Below are positions 44,917 through 53,600 of a stretch of 57,737 bases of DNA, in pieces. A program made the translations under genes and the position numbers. The notes under the pieces were generated by a model. The model saw only the letters and a list, made by a program, of their open reading frames with translations, ran no database searches and was not told where the DNA came from. Source of the stretch: Polaromonas sp. (GTDB lineage: Bacteria; Pseudomonadota; Gammaproteobacteria; Burkholderiales; Burkholderiaceae_C); assembly GCF_012927415.1 (NCBI RefSeq), contig NZ_JABBPF010000011.1:1-57737 (forward strand), read 5' to 3'. How positions within the stretch are numbered: position 1 is the first letter of the stretch; every line of letters begins with the position of its first letter.

Positions 44917-47325
44917 ATGCCCTCTTCCCCCCCTTCTCCCGATTCAAAATCTGATCCAGTAAAACGGGCATCCTGGCTGCGTTGGTTCACGAAGCTCTGC
45001 TTGTGGGGTGGAGTTCTGGCACTTTCGGCGGTTGCGGCGCTTGTGCTGTTTTTGGCAGTCGCGCTGTCTGTCGCCTATCCCAACCTGCCCGATATTTCGG
45101 ATTTATCCGATTACCGGCCCAAGTTGCCGTTGCGCGTTTATTCGGCTGACGGTGTGGTCATTGGGGAGTTTGGCGAGGAGCGCCGCAATCTAACTCCTAT
45201 CAAGGATATTCCGCAGGTCATGAAAGATGCGGTGCTGGCAGTCGAGGACGCGCGCTTCTTTTCGCATGGCGGCGTCGACTATCTCGGCGTGATCCGGGCC
45301 GGTCTGGCCAATGTTGGCCGGGCAAAAAGCCAGGGGGCGTCAACCATCACCATGCAGGTCGCGCGAAATGCTTACCTTTCGGCCGAAAAAAGCTATACAC
45401 GCAAGATTTACGAAATCCTGCTGACCTTCAAACTTGAGCACCTGCTGACGAAAGACCAGATTCTCGAAATCTACATGAACCAGATCTTTCTGGGGAACCG
45501 CGCCTATGGCTTTGCCGCCGCGTCGGAAGCGTATTTCGGCAAGCCGTTGAAGAACATCACCATTGCCCAAGCCGCCATGCTGGCCGGCCTGCCGAAGGCC
45601 CCCTCGGCATACAACCCGATCATCAACCCGACCCGTGCGCGTTCGAGGCAGCTCTACATCATCGAGCGCATGGAGCAAAACGGCTTTATCACCGCCCAAC
45701 AGGCCAAGGCAGCAAAAGAAGAAGAGCTGGAGGTCAAGACTGGCCGTGACGCCGGGCGCGTGCATGCGGAATATGTTGCCGAAACCGTGCGGCAACTGGT
45801 TTACGGCCAATACGGCGATGAAACTTATACCCGCGGCCTCAATGTCTACACCACGCTGCGAGCCAGCGATCAGATCGTGGCCTACAAAGCCTTGCGCAAA
45901 GGCATCATGGATTACGAGCGGCGCCAAATCTACCGCGGACCTGAAAAGTTTATTGACCTGCCTGCCAATCCGCAGGAAACGGAAGATGCTATTGACGACG
46001 CTCTGGCCGACAATCCCGATAACGGAGACGTGATGTCGGCAGTGGTGCTGGAGGCAAACCCCAAGCGGATTCTCGCGATGCGCCAAAACAGCGAAACAGT
46101 GGAAATCACTGGAGAAGGGCTCAAGCCCGCGCAATCCGGCCTGGCGGACAAAGCCGGGCCCAATATCAAAATTCGTCGTGGTGCCCTGATTCGGGTTGCC
46201 AAAACTCCGAAAAACACCTGGGAAATTACGCAACTCCCCGAAGTCGAGGGGGCTTTTGTTGCAATGGATCCACGCGATGGCGCAGTGCGGGCGCTTATAG
46301 GCGGCTTTGATTTCGAGAAGAACAAGTTCAATCACGTAACACAAGCCTGGCGACAGCCTGGATCGAGTTTCAAGCCCTTTATCTATTCGGCGGCGCTGGA
46401 GAAAGGCTTCACCCCCGCCACCGTGGTCAATGACGCACCGCTATTTTTCGATGCCGGCGTCACGGGAGGCCAACCCTGGGAGCCCAAGAATTACGACGGT
46501 GTTTTCGAAGGACCGATGAGTGTGCGCACGGCGCTGAAAAAATCAAAAAATCTGGTTTCCATTCGCATCCTGCAATCCATTGGTGCCAAATATGGTCAGG
46601 ATTGGATCACGCATTTCGGCTTCGACGCGGACAAGCACCCGGCTTACCTGACGATGGCGCTCGGCGCTGGCTCGGTAACGCCGATGCAGATGGTCACGGG
46701 CTACTCGGTTTTTGCCAATGGCGGCTACCGAGTCAATCCTTATCTAATCACAAAAATCACCGATCAACGCGGCAAGGTCCTGCTGGAAAGTGCCCCGCCG
46801 GTTCTGAACGAATCAATGCGGAGTATCCCTTCCCGAAATGCCTTCATCATGGACAGCCTGTTGCAGGAGGTAGCCCGCTCGGGTACGGCAGCCAAAGCCC
46901 AGGCCATGCTCAAACGGCCCGATATTTTCGGCAAGACGGGCACGACCAATGACTCGATTGATACCTGGTTTGTGGGCTTTCAGCCTACGCTCGCGGCAGC
47001 GGTCTGGATGGGCTACGACACGCCCAAAAAACTTGGCGATCGTGAGACTGGTGGCGGCCTGAGCCTGCCCATCTGGATCAACTTCATGGACTATGCGCTC
47101 AAAGGCGTTGCCGTCACCGAATACCCGCCACCCGAAGGTATTGTGAGCATCAACGGCGAGTGGTACTACAACGAGTACGCCAAGGGTGCGGGGGTCAGCA
47201 GCGTCGGCATGCAACAGGATCCGGCGGCTGGCAGCTCGGCCGGCGCCGCGCCGCCTGGAGCGGCGATTCAGGTATTGCCACCCTCTGATGAAAAGAAGCG
47301 GATTCTCGATCTTTTCAAAAACTGA
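44917..47325 (+). CDS. mrcA: Penicillin-binding protein 1A (bifunctional)
   Basis: 802 aa class A PBP. A membrane anchor (about 35-58) is followed by the glycosyltransferase domain: EDARFFSHGGVDYLG, QGASTITMQVARN, KIYEILLTFKLEHLL and LGNRAYGFAAASEAYFGKPL. The transpeptidase domain has SSFK with S483 as nucleophile, SKN (in KKSKNLVSIR) and KTG (FGKTGTTND). It polymerises and cross-links peptidoglycan. Neighbouring pilMNOPQ is divergent, the classic proteobacterial arrangement. Confidence 0.97.
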   Translation: MPSSPPSPDSKSDPVKRASWLRWFTKLCLWGGVLALSAVAALVLFLAVALSVAYPNLPDISDLSDYRPKLPLRVYSADGVVIGEFGEERRNLTPIKDIPQVMKDAVLAVEDARFFSHGGVDYLGVIRAGLANVGRAKSQGASTITMQVARNAYLSAEKSYTRKIYEILLTFKLEHLLTKDQILEIYMNQIFLGNRAYGFAAASEAYFGKPLKNITIAQAAMLAGLPKAPSAYNPIINPTRARSRQLYIIERMEQNGFITAQQAKAAKEEELEVKTGRDAGRVHAEYVAETVRQLVYGQYGDETYTRGLNVYTTLRASDQIVAYKALRKGIMDYERRQIYRGPEKFIDLPANPQETEDAIDDALADNPDNGDVMSAVVLEANPKRILAMRQNSETVEITGEGLKPAQSGLADKAGPNIKIRRGALIRVAKTPKNTWEITQLPEVEGAFVAMDPRDGAVRALIGGFDFEKNKFNHVTQAWRQPGSSFKPFIYSAALEKGFTPATVVNDAPLFFDAGVTGGQPWEPKNYDGVFEGPMSVRTALKKSKNLVSIRILQSIGAKYGQDWITHFGFDADKHPAYLTMALGAGSVTPMQMVTGYSVFANGGYRVNPYLITKITDQRGKVLLESAPPVLNESMRSIPSRNAFIMDSLLQEVARSGTAAKAQAMLKRPDIFGKTGTTNDSIDTWFVGFQPTLAAAVWMGYDTPKKLGDRETGGGLSLPIWINFMDYALKGVAVTEYPPPEGIVSINGEWYYNEYAKGAGVSSVGMQQDPAAGSSAGAAPPGAAIQVLPPSDEKKRILDLFKN

Positions 47326-47383
47326 TCCACCTCGGCTGGTTGAAGCGGGGGTGCGCAAGCCCCTCATTTCTTCCCAGCGACGA

Positions 47384-47719
47384 TCAGTCGGCAGCCTTGA
47401 ACACAAGAGGCTGACCCGCCTGCTCGCTGGCATAGCGTGAAAAATTGGCAAAAAAATCGCTGGAGTTCTTGGTATCCAACCACTGCACGCCATCAAATTT
47501 ATAGTGAAATCCACCTGCTTTGGCAGCCATCCAGATTTCCTGCAGCGGCTTTTGCAGATTGATGACGATCTGGCTGCGATTTGAAAATGTCAGCGTGATC
47601 ATGCCGCCCGAGCGCTGATTGTCAATGTCGGCGTCGGTCTCATCATTGAGCCGATCGCATTCCATCTCGATGGACTTGAGTACGCTTTCTGCCAAATCCT
47701 GATATTGAAGGTCCGTCAT
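47384..47719 (-). CDS. cyaY: Frataxin homologue CyaY
   Basis: 111 aa. Frataxins bind iron and regulate iron-sulfur cluster assembly at IscS. The acidic first helix ([26 protein letters not shown]), [29 protein letters not shown] and GFHYKF are diagnostic. It is convergent with mrcA and divergent from lptM with 12 bp between starts. Confidence 0.96.
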   Translation of the reverse strand: MTDLQYQDLAESVLKSIEMECDRLNDETDADIDNQRSGGMITLTFSNRSQIVINLQKPLQEIWMAAKAGGFHYKFDGVQWLDTKNSSDFFANFSRYASEQAGQPLVFKAAD

Positions 47720-47731
47720 TACAATCCTGTT

Positions 47732-47959
47732 ATGGTTTTTTCACTTCAAATTTTAGGCCGCCTTCGCGCCAGTGTGGGCAGCCATGGCCTTGTTGCCTTC
47801 GTGGTTGGCGTTGCCGCGTTGACAGGTTGCGGCCAAAAGGGCCCGCTTTTCCTCCCGCTTCCGCCAAAATTGGCGGCCACTTCGCTGCTCCAGCCCTCTG
47901 GTCCTGTTGCCAACCCCGCCGTGATCACACCCGGGCAGGCGGCCTCCGCGGCCCAATGA
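47732..47959 (+). CDS. lptM: Small LPS-transport-associated lipoprotein LptM
   Basis: 75 aa from the ATG at 47732. Signal peptide with lipobox ALTGC (C33) followed by GQKGPLFLP, the hallmark of LptM/YifL, which in E. coli assists LptD maturation. The C-terminal tail is low-complexity Pro/Ala. The order cyaY-lptM-lysA is conserved across beta- and gammaproteobacteria. Confidence 0.9.
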   Translation: MVFSLQILGRLRASVGSHGLVAFVVGVAALTGCGQKGPLFLPLPPKLAATSLLQPSGPVANPAVITPGQAASAAQ

Positions 47960-48130
47960 GCATCCGGCCCCGGAACCAACCCTTTGCCCTGCAGAACCCT
48001 GCCGCTGTTACCAAGGACATCCCGAGCCAGAAATAAAGGCGTCGAAATCATTCCAGTTGCACCATCAACCTGTGCAGGCTGCTTCGCCGCCCGGACCCGC
48101 CAACAAACGTTCCCTTCTCCGCTGCCAATC

Positions 48131-49423
48131 ATGACACTGCCACCGCTTCCCGGATATCCCCATTTTGCGTACCGCAACGACGAGTTGTTTGCCGAAGAGG
48201 TAAGCGTCAGTGAGCTGGCGCATCTGCACGGAACGCCGCTGTTTGTCTATTCAAGAGCCGCCATGCTGTCGGCTCTTGCCGCCTACCAGCGCGGGTTTAA
48301 AGGGCGCCAGGCGCAGATCTGCTACGCCATGAAAGCCAACTCATCGCTGGCCGTGCTCCAGGTTTTCGCGCGCGCGGGTTGCGGTTTTGACATTGTCTCT
48401 GGCGGCGAGCTGGAACGCGTGCAGGCGGCAGGCGGCGACATGCGGAAAGTCATTTTTTCAGGCGTCGGCAAAACGCGAGCCGAGATGCGTCAGGCGCTTG
48501 CGGCCGGTATTGGCTGCTTTAATGTCGAAAGTGAAGCGGAGCTGAACGTACTCTCGGAAGTAGCCGGAACGATGAAGCTGAAGGCTCCCGTGAGCATCCG
48601 CGTCAATCCCAATGTCGACCCGAAGACCCATCCCTACATCTCAACTGGACTCAAGGGCAACAAGTTTGGCGTGGCCCATGAAGACACGCTGAGAATCTAT
48701 CAGCACGCCGCTTCGCTTGAACACCTTCGGGTTATCGGCATAGATTGCCACATCGGCTCACAAATTACTGAAATTACCCCGTATCTTGACGCCTTGGACC
48801 GGGTGTTGGACCTGGTAGCGGCAATTGAAGGCGCGGACATCGCGCTGGAACATATTGATTTTGGCGGCGGGCTGGGTATAAATTACGATAGCAGCGACAC
48901 ACCACCCGAGGCAGATATGCTCTGGCGCCAACTGCTCGCCAAACTGGACTCCCGAGGCTACGGTGGCAAAAAACTGATGATAGAACCCGGCCGTTCGCTG
49001 GTCGGCAATGCCGGCATTTGTGTCACGGAAGTGCTGTATGTGAAACCTGGCGACCAAAAGAATTTCTGCATCGTCGACGCGGCCATGAACGACTTGCCGC
49101 GACCCGCCATGTACCAGGCTTTTCACGCCATCGTCCCGGTCGCGCTGCCGGGAATTGCGGAAAATCAGGTTGAGACGACCTACGACGTTGTTGGCCCCGT
49201 GTGCGAAAGTGGTGACTGGATTGGCCACGACCGCGTCCTCGACGTTGCCGCCGGCGACCTGTTGGCGGTCATGTCAGCGGGCGCCTATTGCATGAGCATG
49301 GCCAGCAACTACAACACGCGTGGCCGAGCAGCAGAGTTACTCGTCGATGGCGACAAAGTTCATGTCATCCGCGTTCGCGAATCAGCTGCGGACACCTTCC
49401 GGGGCGAAAAACTGTTGTCATGA
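48131..49423 (+). CDS. lysA: Diaminopimelate decarboxylase LysA
   Basis: 430 aa from the ATG at 48131, where family similarity starts (the frame is open 49 codons upstream). Last step of lysine synthesis. PLP lysine K68 in CYAMKANSS, HIGSQITEI, DFGGGLGINY, EPGRSLVGNAG and the CESGDWIG catalytic-cysteine motif are present. Confidence 0.97.
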   Translation: MTLPPLPGYPHFAYRNDELFAEEVSVSELAHLHGTPLFVYSRAAMLSALAAYQRGFKGRQAQICYAMKANSSLAVLQVFARAGCGFDIVSGGELERVQAAGGDMRKVIFSGVGKTRAEMRQALAAGIGCFNVESEAELNVLSEVAGTMKLKAPVSIRVNPNVDPKTHPYISTGLKGNKFGVAHEDTLRIYQHAASLEHLRVIGIDCHIGSQITEITPYLDALDRVLDLVAAIEGADIALEHIDFGGGLGINYDSSDTPPEADMLWRQLLAKLDSRGYGGKKLMIEPGRSLVGNAGICVTEVLYVKPGDQKNFCIVDAAMNDLPRPAMYQAFHAIVPVALPGIAENQVETTYDVVGPVCESGDWIGHDRVLDVAAGDLLAVMSAGAYCMSMASNYNTRGRAAELLVDGDKVHVIRVRESAADTFRGEKLLS

Positions 49424-49501
49424 GCACATGATTGACGCAAATCAACGGTGACTTGCGCGGGTCGACGTAAAGTCGCAGCTTTTCTGTACTGCGATAGCCA
49501 A

Positions 49502-50311
49502 ATGCCCCTGGAACTCTACCGCGATAAAAATCATGCCTGCTACATGTTTACCGACCTCATTGAAGAAGATGGGCAGGCAGTTCAAGCCAACCAGTTTCTG
49601 ATTGTTGACGATGACACCGGTGCCATCATCGACCCTGGTGGCAACCTGGCGTACAACGAACTCTTCCTGGGCATGACGCGGCACTTCTCACCGCAGAAGC
49701 TGTCCTATATTATTGCGTCGCACGCCGACCCGGATATCATTGCCTCGCTGGACCGCTGGATGTCAAGCACCCAGGCCATGCTGGTGATCTCATGCGTCTG
49801 GGAACGCTTCGCCCCCCACTTCACCAAAGTCGGCAAAACCGACAACCGCGTGATTGGCGTGCCCGACAGCGGGGGACGCTTGCCCTTGGGACGTCATGAA
49901 TTGTGGCTGCTGCCCGCGCATTTCATGCATTCGGAGGGGAACTTCCACTTCTACGATCCGGTCAGCCGCATTCTTTTCACAGGTGATCTTGCGGTTTCAA
50001 TGATGACCGGCACCCAGGCAACCCAGCCGGTGACTGACTTAAAAGCCCATATTCCATTAATGCAAGGCTTTCACCAGCGTTACATGGTGGCCAACAAAAT
50101 CCTCCGCCTGTGGGTGCGCATGGCTCGCCAGCTCGACATTTCCATGCTGGTACCCCAGCACGGCGCGCCCATCACGGGCAAGCAGGCGATCAACGATTTT
50201 TTTGACTGGATCGACAGCCTGATGTGCGGCATCGACCTTTTTGATGAACGCTCTTATCAGCTGCCTACTACAGCGATTGACCCGGTGGTGAGGCGGATGG
50301 CCCAGCGATGA
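49502..50311 (+). CDS. Stand-alone oxygen-binding di-iron (ODP) metallo-beta-lactamase-fold protein
   Basis: 269 aa from the ATG at 49502. It resembles the di-iron domain of flavodiiron (FprA-type) O2 reductases. Predicted iron ligands are H74, D76 and D78 in SHADPDI, H143 in FMHSEGNFHFYD, D162 in FTGDLAVS and H220 in VPQHGAPITG. In FprA the first motif is HxExDH; here the Glu is Asp and the last His is I79, as I recall for the non-reducing ODP group. There is no flavodoxin or rubredoxin domain, which argues for O2 sensing or binding rather than reduction. No partner gene is adjacent; lysA precedes it and msrPQ is convergent. Confidence 0.8.
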   Translation: MPLELYRDKNHACYMFTDLIEEDGQAVQANQFLIVDDDTGAIIDPGGNLAYNELFLGMTRHFSPQKLSYIIASHADPDIIASLDRWMSSTQAMLVISCVWERFAPHFTKVGKTDNRVIGVPDSGGRLPLGRHELWLLPAHFMHSEGNFHFYDPVSRILFTGDLAVSMMTGTQATQPVTDLKAHIPLMQGFHQRYMVANKILRLWVRMARQLDISMLVPQHGAPITGKQAINDFFDWIDSLMCGIDLFDERSYQLPTTAIDPVVRRMAQR

Positions 50312-50360
50312 CCGTGGCCGGTCGATAGCAGCGGGTTGCGCGCTGCCAGGCAAACTGGAA

Positions 50361-50424
50361 TTTTTAAAAAAATGGTTGTCGTCCAACAGAATCGGGTACC
50401 AGTAGCTCCGTTTTTAATAGCAAA
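50361..50424 (-). repeat. Dispersed palindromic repeat, copy H
   Basis: On the minus strand TTTGCTATTAAAAACGGAGC is followed by TACTGGTACCCGATTCTG and TTGGACGACAACC. The right arm of the palindrome is mutated (GGAGC for ATAGC), but the tail matches copy A well. Lies between the convergent ends of the ODP gene and msrQ. Confidence 0.7.
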
Positions 50425-50430
50425 AAACTT

Positions 50431-51084
50431 TCAGCGCAGGCTGGCTACTCGCCGCGTCGCGGTCAGGCGTTGCCCCTGACGTCGACCGAAGTGGTGCCAT
50501 ACCCGCCAGATCAACAGGAGCGCAACGATCGCGACATAAACAAACACTTCGGCAAAATTGTTCTTGCCGGCCCGCATCCAGAAAAAGTGCAGCAAACCCA
50601 GGCCTGCAATCAGGTATACCAGCTTGTGCAACCATTGCCAGCGCTTGGCGCCCAAGGCCTTGATGGCCGCGTTGAATGAAGTCGCCGCCAAAGGCGTGAG
50701 CAGCACAAACGCGGAGAAGCCGACCAGGATGAAGGGCCGCTTGGCAATATCCTTGGCAATGTCGGCTACATCAAAGCCCATGTCAAACCCGCTGTAGCTC
50801 AGCAGGTGGACCACAACATAAAAGTAGGCAAACAGGCCAAGCATGCGGCGAAAGCGGGCCAGTGCCGGCGTGCCGCTGATGACTCGCAAGGGCGTCACCG
50901 CCAGCACTATGCAGACAAAGCGCAGCGTCCAGTCTCCCGTCGCCCGAATCAGCGCCTCGGCCGGGTTGGCCCCAAGCTGGTTGGTCAGAGCGCTGTAGAA
51001 AAGCCATGCAAAGGGCAGCAGGCAGACGGTGAACAAAACCGGCTTTGCCGCCCGATGCAGCAGCAGCTTTTGGCGCGAGATCAT
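50431..51084 (-). CDS. msrQ: MsrQ, heme-binding membrane subunit of methionine sulfoxide reductase
   Basis: 217 aa with about six membrane helices. It feeds electrons from the respiratory chain to periplasmic MsrP. WTLRFVCIVLAVTPLRVISG, GLFAYFYVVVHLLSY and RWQWLHKLVYLIAGLGLLHFFW carry the heme-ligating histidines typical of YedZ/MsrQ. Starts directly next to the msrP stop. Confidence 0.95.
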   Translation of the reverse strand: MISRQKLLLHRAAKPVLFTVCLLPFAWLFYSALTNQLGANPAEALIRATGDWTLRFVCIVLAVTPLRVISGTPALARFRRMLGLFAYFYVVVHLLSYSGFDMGFDVADIAKDIAKRPFILVGFSAFVLLTPLAATSFNAAIKALGAKRWQWLHKLVYLIAGLGLLHFFWMRAGKNNFAEVFVYVAIVALLLIWRVWHHFGRRQGQRLTATRRVASLR

Positions 51085-52083
51085 TTAAAAGTTCTTCTTG
51101 AGATCCATACCGGCGTAGAGCTGCGCGACCTGTGCCTCGTACCCGTTGAACAGCAGCGTTTTGCGCTTTTTCGCAAACAGTCCATCTTCACCAATCCTGC
51201 GCTCGGTTTCCTGACTCCATCGCGGATGGTCCACCGCCGGATTGACGTTCGAATAAAAGCCGTACTCCTGTGCTGCAGCCTTGTTCCAGGCCGTGCGGGG
51301 TTCCTTGTCGGTAAAGCGTATCTTGACAATGCTTTTGCCGCTTTTGAAACCATATTTCCAGGGCAGGACCATGCGCACCGGCGCGCCATTCTGGTTCGGC
51401 AGCACTTCGCCGTACATACCAAATGTCAGCAGCGCCAGCGGGTGCATTGCCTCGTCCATGCGCAACGCCTCCACATAGGGCCAGTCCAGCACGCGCGAGC
51501 CCACAAATGGCATGGTCTTGGGATCAGCCAGCGTGACAAACTCGACATATTTGGCGCTCCCCAGCGGTTCGACTTTTTTGATGAGTTCAGACAGTGAATA
51601 ACCCACCCAGGGAATCACCATGGACCAGCCCTCGACGCAGCGCAGGCGGTAGATGCGTTCCTCCTGCGGACTGAGTTTGATCAGGTCCTCCAGCGTGAAA
51701 GTTTTAGGCTGTTTGACCAGCCCTTCTACCGCAACCGACCACGGTTTTGTGGGCAGTGTGTGCGCATTTTTGGCAGGCTCGGCCTTATCGACGCCAAACT
51801 CGTAGTAGTTGTTATAGGTGGTTGCGTCTTTGTAGTCGGTGATCTTTTCCATCGTCACCGCGCCGGCTAACGCCGATTTGCCACCCGCCAATGAGGCCAG
51901 CTTTCCGGGTTTTTGCACCGTCTGTGCCAGGGCCTCGCGCCCGGCCCAGCCGGACAGAGCCGCCCCAGCCGCGCCGCTGGCCATCAGTCTGATCAGCTCA
52001 CGCCGTCCATGGTAGATGCCTTGTGGCGTTATTTCGCTGGGCAGTGGATGGTCAAATCCGTTGGCGTTGGTCCTGATGAGCAT
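51085..52083 (-). CDS. msrP: MsrP, periplasmic molybdopterin methionine sulfoxide reductase
   Basis: 332 aa from the ATG at 52083. A twin-arginine signal ([21 protein letters not shown], within about 25-45) sends the folded protein through Tat. C149 in [16 protein letters not shown] is the Mo ligand, and [12 protein letters not shown] (89-100) and [15 protein letters not shown] match YedY. It repairs oxidised methionine in envelope proteins. Confidence 0.96.
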   Translation of the reverse strand: MLIRTNANGFDHPLPSEITPQGIYHGRRELIRLMASGAAGAALSGWAGREALAQTVQKPGKLASLAGGKSALAGAVTMEKITDYKDATTYNNYYEFGVDKAEPAKNAHTLPTKPWSVAVEGLVKQPKTFTLEDLIKLSPQEERIYRLRCVEGWSMVIPWVGYSLSELIKKVEPLGSAKYVEFVTLADPKTMPFVGSRVLDWPYVEALRMDEAMHPLALLTFGMYGEVLPNQNGAPVRMVLPWKYGFKSGKSIVKIRFTDKEPRTAWNKAAAQEYGFYSNVNPAVDHPRWSQETERRIGEDGLFAKKRKTLLFNGYEAQVAQLYAGMDLKKNF

Positions 52084-52208
52084 GGTGAAGTCCTTGACTC
52101 TCGTTAATGTAGGTCGTGATACGCAGCGACTTCTCACAAGGATTCAGCCTGAGCGCCTCTGCGTGACTTTTGCGCGAATAGCGGCAAGTCAGGTAGAGAC
52201 TTCCCTTG

Positions 52209-53600
52209 CTACAAGGTTCCGTAACTGTGCAAGCCGGACAGGAACATATTGACGCCCAGGAAGGCGAAGGTGGTCACAACCAGTCCGACCAGTGCCCACC
52301 AGGCCGCCACGGTCCCGCGCAAGCCCTTCATGAGCCTCATGTGCAGCCAGGCAGCGTAGTTAAGCCAGACGATCAGTGCCCAGGTTTCTTTAGGGTCCCA
52401 ACTCCAGTAGCCACCCCAGGCCTCAGCGGCCCAGAGCGCGCCCAGCACCGTGGCAATGGTGAAAAACGCAAAACCGACGGCGATTGCCTTGTACATCACA
52501 TCGTCCAGCACATCCAGACTGGGCAGGCGAGCGGCAATATGCTTGCGGCCGAACAAAATACCTGCTGCGATCAACCCAGCCACCAGCAAATAACCGACCC
52601 AATAGTTGCTTGCGCCCGCTTCCAGAGGCGACTTGCGGAACACAATCGGCACAAAGCACAGCACCACGGCCAGCAGCCACAAAGGCGTGAGCTTGTACCA
52701 GCGGGTCTCGTGGGCCTGCTGCTTGACCAGATAAGACAGGGACACCATGGCAGCCAGCGAGAACATGCCATAGCCGATGAAGTTGGCGGGCACATGCAGT
52801 TTCATCCACCAGCTTTTGAGGGCAGGCACCAGCGGCTGAATCTCATGAGCTTCGCGAATCACGGTGTACCAGAGCAAAAAGCCGACCGCGCCGCTGACCA
52901 CCAGCATGACGAATGCACCCAGCGCACGGGTTTTGTACTGCGCTTCAAAATACAGGTAAAACGCCGCCGTCATCCAGCAGAACAGCACAAACACCTCATA
53001 CAGGTTGCTGACCGGTATGTGCCCGACGTCGGCCCCAATGAGGTAGCTTTCATACCAGCGCACCAGCGTGCCGATCAACGCCATGCCGATCCCGACCCAA
53101 GCGATCTTCGAGCCCAGAGATTCGAGCGTGGCGCTATGGCTTGAAGCCCCATTGACGCCAGGTTTGTTCCCGGCGAACATGCCGAGCCAGTAAAAAATGG
53201 TGCTCATGAAAAAGAGGACGCTCATCCACAAAATGGCGGACTGGCTGGACAGAAAATACTTGAGCCAGAACACCTGTTCAGCGCGCGCCAGATCGCCCTG
53301 GTAAGACGCCACACCCAGCAACGCGAAACCCACGACAACGGCCAGCAGAACCCGCAAAGGGCGCCAGAACCAGCCCAAGGCAATGGCGGCCGGAATGGCA
53401 GCCATCAAAATACCTTTCTCGTACACATCCATGTAGCCGTTGTAGCGGGCGAATGCATACACAAAACCACCCGCCACCAGCACCGCGAACACCCAGTCCA
53501 GCACGTTGCGCCGGGCAAAATAGGCTTCATTCAGGCTTGGCGTGTCATGGTTTCGCCCGGCAGACAGGGTGGTGGTGTTGATACTCGTGATGGTATTCAT
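52209..53600 (-). CDS. ccsB: System II cytochrome c biogenesis protein (CcsB/ResC-like)
   Basis: 463 aa multi-spanning protein of the heme-handling family. The WWD-type motif is GGYWSWDPKETWALIVWLNY (about 398-417), and conserved His residues flank it (HMRLMKG). Together with ResB it exports heme and attaches it to apocytochromes such as PetC and cytochrome c4. Overlaps resB by 4 bp. The long N-terminus before the first family-like segment is normal for the group. Confidence 0.94.
   Translation of the reverse strand: MNTITSINTTTLSAGRNHDTPSLNEAYFARRNVLDWVFAVLVAGGFVYAFARYNGYMDVYEKGILMAAIPAAIALGWFWRPLRVLLAVVVGFALLGVASYQGDLARAEQVFWLKYFLSSQSAILWMSVLFFMSTIFYWLGMFAGNKPGVNGASSHSATLESLGSKIAWVGIGMALIGTLVRWYESYLIGADVGHIPVSNLYEVFVLFCWMTAAFYLYFEAQYKTRALGAFVMLVVSGAVGFLLWYTVIREAHEIQPLVPALKSWWMKLHVPANFIGYGMFSLAAMVSLSYLVKQQAHETRWYKLTPLWLLAVVLCFVPIVFRKSPLEAGASNYWVGYLLVAGLIAAGILFGRKHIAARLPSLDVLDDVMYKAIAVGFAFFTIATVLGALWAAEAWGGYWSWDPKETWALIVWLNYAAWLHMRLMKGLRGTVAAWWALVGLVVTTFAFLGVNMFLSGLHSYGTL

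Noticed and set aside
44790..44990. 66-codon minus-strand frame between pilM and mrcA
   Set aside because: It overlaps the certain start of mrcA and covers the divergent promoter region; no features.
47332..47383. GGGG...CCCC hairpin between mrcA and cyaY as a terminator
   Set aside because: The stem is four to five pairs and the following TCATTTCTTCC is not a convincing U-tract.
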